Of a stretch of DNA of 64,000 nucleotides, positions 58,360 to 64,000 are shown in pieces. The stretch's first letter is position 1; every line of letters begins with the position of its first letter. The translations under genes were made by a program, and so were the position numbers. The DNA lies in assembly GCF_011064545.1 (NCBI RefSeq), contig NZ_JAAMFG010000030.1, positions 124,001 to 188,000 on the forward strand, read 5' to 3'. The DNA is from Wenzhouxiangella sp. XN24 (GTDB lineage Bacteria; Pseudomonadota; Gammaproteobacteria; Steroidobacterales; XN24). The notes under the pieces are model-generated. The model did no database searches. It was not told where the DNA came from and saw nothing but the letters and a program-made list of their open reading frames with translations.

Positions 58360-60117
58360 ATGGGATTGATTCCGGCCAGCTTCATCGACGAGTTGATGAG
58401 CCGCACGGATATCGTTGAAGTGATCAATGCACGCGTGCCGCTGAAAAAAGCCGGGCGCGAGTACAAGGCCTGCTGCCCCTTCCACGGCGAGAAGACCCCC
58501 TCCTTCACCGTCAGCCCGACGAAGCAGTTCTATCATTGCTTCGGGTGCGGCGCGCACGGCACCGCGCTCGGCTTTTTGATGGACTACGAGCACCTCGGCT
58601 TCCCCGAGGCCGTCGAGGAGCTGGCCTCGCTCGCCGGGCTCGAGGTGCCGCGCGACGAAAGCCCCGGCACGGACCGGCGCCCGGATCTCTACAGCGTGCT
58701 CGCGGCGGCCGCCGGACATTACCAGGCCCAGCTCAAGCGCCAGCCCGACGCGGTGCGCTACCTGAAGGGCCGGGGCATCAGCGGCAAGACCGCCGCCACC
58801 TTCGGCATCGGTTATGCCCCGGACGCCTGGGACGGACTGCTCAGGCAGTTCGGCACGGACGATGCCGCCACGGCGCGCCTGGCCGCGGCCGGACTGGTCA
58901 TCGAGCGCGACCAGGGTGGATTCTACGACCGCTTCCGGGGACGCCTGATGTTCCCGATCCGCGACGCACGCGGGCGGGTGATCGCCTTCGGCGGGCGGGT
59001 GCTGGGCGCGGACGAGCCGAAGTACCTGAACTCGCCCGAGACCGCGCTGTTCCACAAGGGCCGCGAACTCTACGGCCTCTACGAGGCGCGCCAGGCGCTC
59101 AGGCAGATTCCCCGCCTGCTGGTGGTCGAGGGCTACATGGACGTGGTCGGACTGCACGAGGCCGGGATCCCCTGGGCGGTGGCGACGCTCGGCACGGCGA
59201 CCACGCCGGAGCATCTCGAGCGGCTGTTCCGGGTCACCGAGGAAGTCGTGTTCTGCTTTGACGGCGACCGCGCCGGACGCCAGGCCGCCTGGCGCGCCCT
59301 CGAGAACGCGCTGCCCACGCTGCGCGAAGGACGCCAGATCCGCTTCCTGTTCCTGCCCGAGGGCGAGGACCCGGATTCGCTGGTGCGCGCCGAGGGGGCC
59401 GCGGCGTTCACCGCCCGCCTCGACGACGCCCTCCCGCTGTCCGAGTACCTGCACGACGAGCTCGCCTCGCGCGTGGACATGAGCAGCATCGACGGCCGGG
59501 CGCGCCTCGCGGAACTGGCCAAGCCGCTACTTGCGCGGGTGCCGGACGGCGTGTTTCGCGCCCTGCTGGTAGGGCGAATCGCCCGGGCCGTCGGCATGGA
59601 CGAGGCCGGCTATGCGCGCTTCGTCGATTCTGCCGCGTCGGCGGCGCCGCCGCGCCCCCCGCCCCCGCCTGCCCGCCCACGCAGCCAGCCGCCGGGCCGC
59701 ACCAGCCTGGTGCGCCGCGCCATCACGCTGGTGGTGCACTTCCCCGCCCGGGCCGCCGAGGCGAGGCTGTCGCCGGATCTCGCCGGGCTGGACCGTCCCG
59801 GCATGGACCTCTTGGCCGCCCTCCTTGAAGACGTGGCGCAGAGCCCCAATCTCACCACGGGTGGGCTCCTGGAACGCTGGCGCGACCACGAGGCCTGGCC
59901 GCACCTGCAGAAGCTCGCCGCCGCCGAATTGGTGACGGCGGAAGACGTGGCCTCACGCGAGTTGCAGGACTGCCTGGACCACCTCGAATACGAGGAGGTG
60001 CGAAACCGCCACGAGGCCCTGTTCGAAGCCTCTCGAACCGCCCCGCTGAATGCCGGGCAGCGGGAAGAACTCAAGGCCCTGACCGCTCGCCTCGCGCGCC
60101 GGCCAGTGAACGGTTGA
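58360..60117 (+). CDS. dnaG: DNA primase
   Basis: A 585-residue primase that makes RNA primers at the replication fork. Zinc domain: CCPFHGEKTPSFTVSPTKQF then HCFGCGAHG (Cys-His-Cys2). The core contains RFRGRLMFPIRDARGRVIAF, then Toprim motifs LLVVEGYMDVVGLHEAG and VFCFDGDRAGRQAAWRALE. A Pro-rich linker (about 427-447) precedes the C-terminal DnaB-interaction domain. It starts 38 bp after yqeY. Confidence 0.97.
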   Translation: MGLIPASFIDELMSRTDIVEVINARVPLKKAGREYKACCPFHGEKTPSFTVSPTKQFYHCFGCGAHGTALGFLMDYEHLGFPEAVEELASLAGLEVPRDESPGTDRRPDLYSVLAAAAGHYQAQLKRQPDAVRYLKGRGISGKTAATFGIGYAPDAWDGLLRQFGTDDAATARLAAAGLVIERDQGGFYDRFRGRLMFPIRDARGRVIAFGGRVLGADEPKYLNSPETALFHKGRELYGLYEARQALRQIPRLLVVEGYMDVVGLHEAGIPWAVATLGTATTPEHLERLFRVTEEVVFCFDGDRAGRQAAWRALENALPTLREGRQIRFLFLPEGEDPDSLVRAEGAAAFTARLDDALPLSEYLHDELASRVDMSSIDGRARLAELAKPLLARVPDGVFRALLVGRIARAVGMDEAGYARFVDSAASAAPPRPPPPPARPRSQPPGRTSLVRRAITLVVHFPARAAEARLSPDLAGLDRPGMDLLAALLEDVAQSPNLTTGGLLERWRDHEAWPHLQKLAAAELVTAEDVASRELQDCLDHLEYEEVRNRHEALFEASRTAPLNAGQREELKALTARLARRPVNG

Positions 60118-60126
60118 ACATTATTC

Positions 60127-60157
60127 TTGTCCAAACAGGGCGTGGCAATGCTATGCT
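60127..60157 (+). promoter_or_regulatory. Candidate internal promoter for rpoD
   Basis: TTGTCC at 60127 and TATGCT at 60152-60157 form a possible sigma70 promoter with a 19-nt spacer in the 77-bp gap between dnaG and rpoD. An internal heat-shock or constitutive promoter for rpoD within this operon is known in E. coli. The hexamers are weak matches. Confidence 0.4.
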
Positions 60158-60194
60158 GTGCGATTCGATTTTTAACCCGTATGAGGGCCGCTGA

Positions 60195-62060
<1,866 letters not shown>

Positions 62061-62091
62061 AGACCGGTCCGTTTCGGACTATCCTGAGCGT

Positions 62092-64000
62092 ATGACCGAG
62101 GGAAGCGGCTCAAGGGAGGGCCGCGTCGCCGAATGGCGGCGGCGGCTCCGACTCCAGGGATGGCGCCTGTGGGCGCTGCTGGCGGTGCTGGTCTACACGC
62201 TCGTCGGATTCCTGCTGCTGCCGTGGGTGGCCCGCAACCAGGCGCCGAAGCTGGCCGAGGAACATCTCGGGGTGGACCTTGCGGTCGAGAAGATCCGCTT
62301 CAACCCCTACCTGTTCCGGCTCACGGTGGAAGGGCTGTCGATCGACGACCCGGTGTCCGGGCCGATGCTCGCCTTCCAGCGCCTGGTCATGGATTTCTCC
62401 GTCTCCAGCGTCTGGCGGCGCGCCTGGACCTTCAGCGAATTGTCCCTCGAGCAACCGGCGCTACGGCTGCATCGCGGCGCGGACGGCATCGGCAATTTCG
62501 AGCGCATGCTCGACCGCCTGCCGCCACCGGAGACTCCCGCGGAACCCGAGACCGAACCCGGCGACGCACCGACTCGGCTGGTGCTGCACAACGTCTCGCT
62601 GGTGGAGGGCCGGCTCGCCATCGAGGACGAGGCTCATCCCGATGACTGGTCGATGTCGCTCGGCCCGCTCAGTTTCACCATGCAGGACTTCGCCACGCTC
62701 CCCGAGCGCGAGGGGCTCTACAGCCTCGAGGCCACCGGGCCGGGTGGCGGCACGACGCGCTGGAGCGGCAGCTTCGCAGTGGCCCCGCTGGCGTCGTCCG
62801 GCACGATCGAGATGGAAGGGCTCGCGGTGGCGCCCCTGTGGGAATACGTGCGGCATGACTTCGACGCCGAACTGACCGGCGACGCGCGCCTGGGGCTCGG
62901 CTTCGAGTACGTGCTCGATGGCGGCGGCGAGGCGCTCGACTTTCGCGTGCGGGAGGGCCGCGCCGTGCTGACCGGTCTCGAGGTCGCGCAACGCAGCTCC
63001 GGCGAGGCGCTGCTCGGACTGCCCGAGACCCGTGCGGAAGCCATCGAGTTCGACCTCGCCGGCGCAACACTCGACATCGGTTCGGTAGACCTGGCGCAGC
63101 CGGACGTCGAATTGCGCAGGCTGAACGATGGAACGATCGACCTGGTGGCCGCGCTCATGCCGCCGGGCGATGCTGCGGATCGCGATGCCGATGCGGATGC
63201 CGATGCCGACGCAGGCGAGCCGGACGAGACGGGGCCGGGCCTCGCCATCGAGGTCGGCGCGTTCAGGATCGACGGCGGGCGCGTGGCTTTCGAGGACCGC
63301 GCGGCACCGCGCCCCGTGCGCGTCGCGCTCGAGGACATCGGGCTGGCCCTGACCGACTACCGGAGCACGGAGGGCCACCGCGCCGACCTGTCACTCGAGG
63401 CCACGGCCGCCTCGGGTGGCACGCTGTCCCTGTCCGGCGCCGTGCGCGCCGCACCGCTGGACGTCGGGCTGGACCTCGGCGTCGAGGCCTTGTCCCTGCT
63501 CCCGGGACTGCCGTACACGGACGAGGCGATGAATCTCGAGGTGAAGAGCCTGCTCACCGCCGCCGAGGGTCGCATCACGATCACCGACGCCGAGCCCTTC
63601 GCCTATGCCGGCAAGGCGTCGCTGCGCGCGCTCGACAGCCGGCTCCCCGGCAAGGACGAACAGCTCATCGGCTGGCAGACACTGGATGCGGAAGCCATCG
63701 ACCTGTCGCTGGCGGAGCAGAGCCTGCGCATCGGGAACGTGGCGCTGTCCGAGCCGTTCCTCCGGGTGCTGGTCAACGAGGACGGCGAGCTGAATCTCAC
63801 CGCCATCGTGCGCGACGCCGAAAACGGGGAGACGGCCCAGGCAGAAACCGGGGCGGACACCGAGGCCGAGACCGAGGCCGAGACCGAGGCCGAGACCGAG
63901 CCTTTCGCCATCGGTGTCGGGCGGGTCGAGATCGCCGCGGGCACGATGGATTTCACCGACCTGAACCTGCCCATCCCCTTCACTGCGCTGGTGAAGCCAA
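62092..64000 (+). CDS. DUF748/AsmA-like envelope protein, N-terminal part (runs off window)
   Basis: At least 636 residues; the frame is open to the window edge. A basic N-terminus and one membrane segment (about 25-47, [20 protein letters not shown]) lead into a large periplasmic domain with the DUF748 opening [20 protein letters not shown] and [17 protein letters not shown]. Relatives are AsmA-like bridges that may move lipids or support outer-membrane assembly. Two acidic low-complexity runs are present: an Asp/Ala run (about residues 364-374) and a Glu/Thr/Ala run (about 584-604) encoded by 12-bp repeats. Confidence 0.88.
   Translation, partial: MTEGSGSREGRVAEWRRRLRLQGWRLWALLAVLVYTLVGFLLLPWVARNQAPKLAEEHLGVDLAVEKIRFNPYLFRLTVEGLSIDDPVSGPMLAFQRLVMDFSVSSVWRRAWTFSELSLEQPALRLHRGADGIGNFERMLDRLPPPETPAEPETEPGDAPTRLVLHNVSLVEGRLAIEDEAHPDDWSMSLGPLSFTMQDFATLPEREGLYSLEATGPGGGTTRWSGSFAVAPLASSGTIEMEGLAVAPLWEYVRHDFDAELTGDARLGLGFEYVLDGGGEALDFRVREGRAVLTGLEVAQRSSGEALLGLPETRAEAIEFDLAGATLDIGSVDLAQPDVELRRLNDGTIDLVAALMPPGDAADRDADADADADAGEPDETGPGLAIEVGAFRIDGGRVAFEDRAAPRPVRVALEDIGLALTDYRSTEGHRADLSLEATAASGGTLSLSGAVRAAPLDVGLDLGVEALSLLPGLPYTDEAMNLEVKSLLTAAEGRITITDAEPFAYAGKASLRALDSRLPGKDEQLIGWQTLDAEAIDLSLAEQSLRIGNVALSEPFLRVLVNEDGELNLTAIVRDAENGETAQAETGADTEAETEAETEAETEPFAIGVGRVEIAAGTMDFTDLNLPIPFTALVKP
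63862..63897 (+). repeat. 12-bp tandem repeat inside the DUF748 gene
   Basis: Three exact copies of GAGGCCGAGACC in a row, followed by a partial GAG. They encode the four-residue unit EAET and keep the frame. Such in-frame repeats can change length by replication slippage, so the acidic linker may vary between strains. Confidence 0.85.

Overview
The window is dense, high-GC (visibly G/C-rich third positions) bacterial chromosome with no rRNA, tRNA, CRISPR array, insertion sequence or prophage gene that I could recognise. Gene content and order (pilGHIJ-chpA beside gshB; tonB-yqgE-ruvX-pyrB; pilU-pilT; yggS-proC-yggT-DUF4426; rpsU-yqeY-dnaG-rpoD) are those of a gammaproteobacterium with type IV pili. 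From memory this is the PA0388-PA0413 neighbourhood of Pseudomonas aeruginosa, rearranged by insertions and losses. The high GC, class II ribonucleotide reductase and lineage-specific genes suggest an environmental Chromatiales/Xanthomonadales-like lineage; I cannot name a genus.

Region by region. 1-3810 (minus): the Pil-Chp chemosensory operon pilG-pilH-pilI-pilJ-chpA, with a PilJ that lacks its periplasmic sensor domain and no pilK. 4023-11356 (plus): an overlapping gene train gshB-apbE-NusG_II-Gx-tonB, then yqgE-ruvX-pyrB-pyrK-like-DUF6498. 11454-17155: a lipoprotein gene, then on the minus strand a five-gene unit (ABC ATPase, ABC permease, secreted amidohydrolase, DesK-type kinase, NarL-type regulator), then a DUF423 gene. 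17178-20513 (minus): three PilT-family retraction ATPases, pilT, pilU and a third paralogue. 20603-23877 (plus): yggS, proC, yggT, a DUF4426 lipoprotein and an HU variant.

23911-33989: a mixed region with TerB, an alpha/beta hydrolase, ornithine aminotransferase, a PEBP protein, a TonB-C protein, an FKBP lipoprotein, five small or DUF proteins, PpnN, an L,D-transpeptidase, an M49-like protein with an altered zinc motif, and an unknown exported protein. 34172-37702: a 1176-residue zinc-ribbon/adenylate cyclase/ATPase/TPR protein. 37726-40597 (minus): the split class II ribonucleotide reductase nrdJa-nrdJb, with two perfect NrdR boxes upstream. 41035-45899: a small heat-shock protein behind a sigma32-like promoter, a DegP-type protease, a TSUP permease and Slt.

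46088-49017: an ECF sigma factor coupled by a 4-bp overlap to a Ser/Thr kinase-TPR receptor, ending in a clear hairpin. 49084-57511: housekeeping genes (M90-like aminopeptidase, cca, uppP, a MidA-like methyltransferase, pteridine reductase, an S41 protease, folK, folB, tsaD), including a 19-bp tandem repeat spanning the cca and uppP stop codons. 57626-62060: the macromolecular synthesis operon rpsU-yqeY-dnaG-rpoD. The window ends inside a DUF748/AsmA-like gene.

The main themes are type IV pilus control (chemosensory array plus three retraction motors), envelope maintenance (UppP, Slt, L,D-transpeptidase, DegP, TonB, DUF748) and stress signalling (ECF-kinase pair, cyclase-STAND protein, DesKR-ABC-amidohydrolase unit). 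The least described units are the DesKR-ABC-amidohydrolase operon, the ApbE-NusG_II-Gx module in a gammaproteobacterial tonB operon, the degenerate M49 protein, and the sensorless PilJ.
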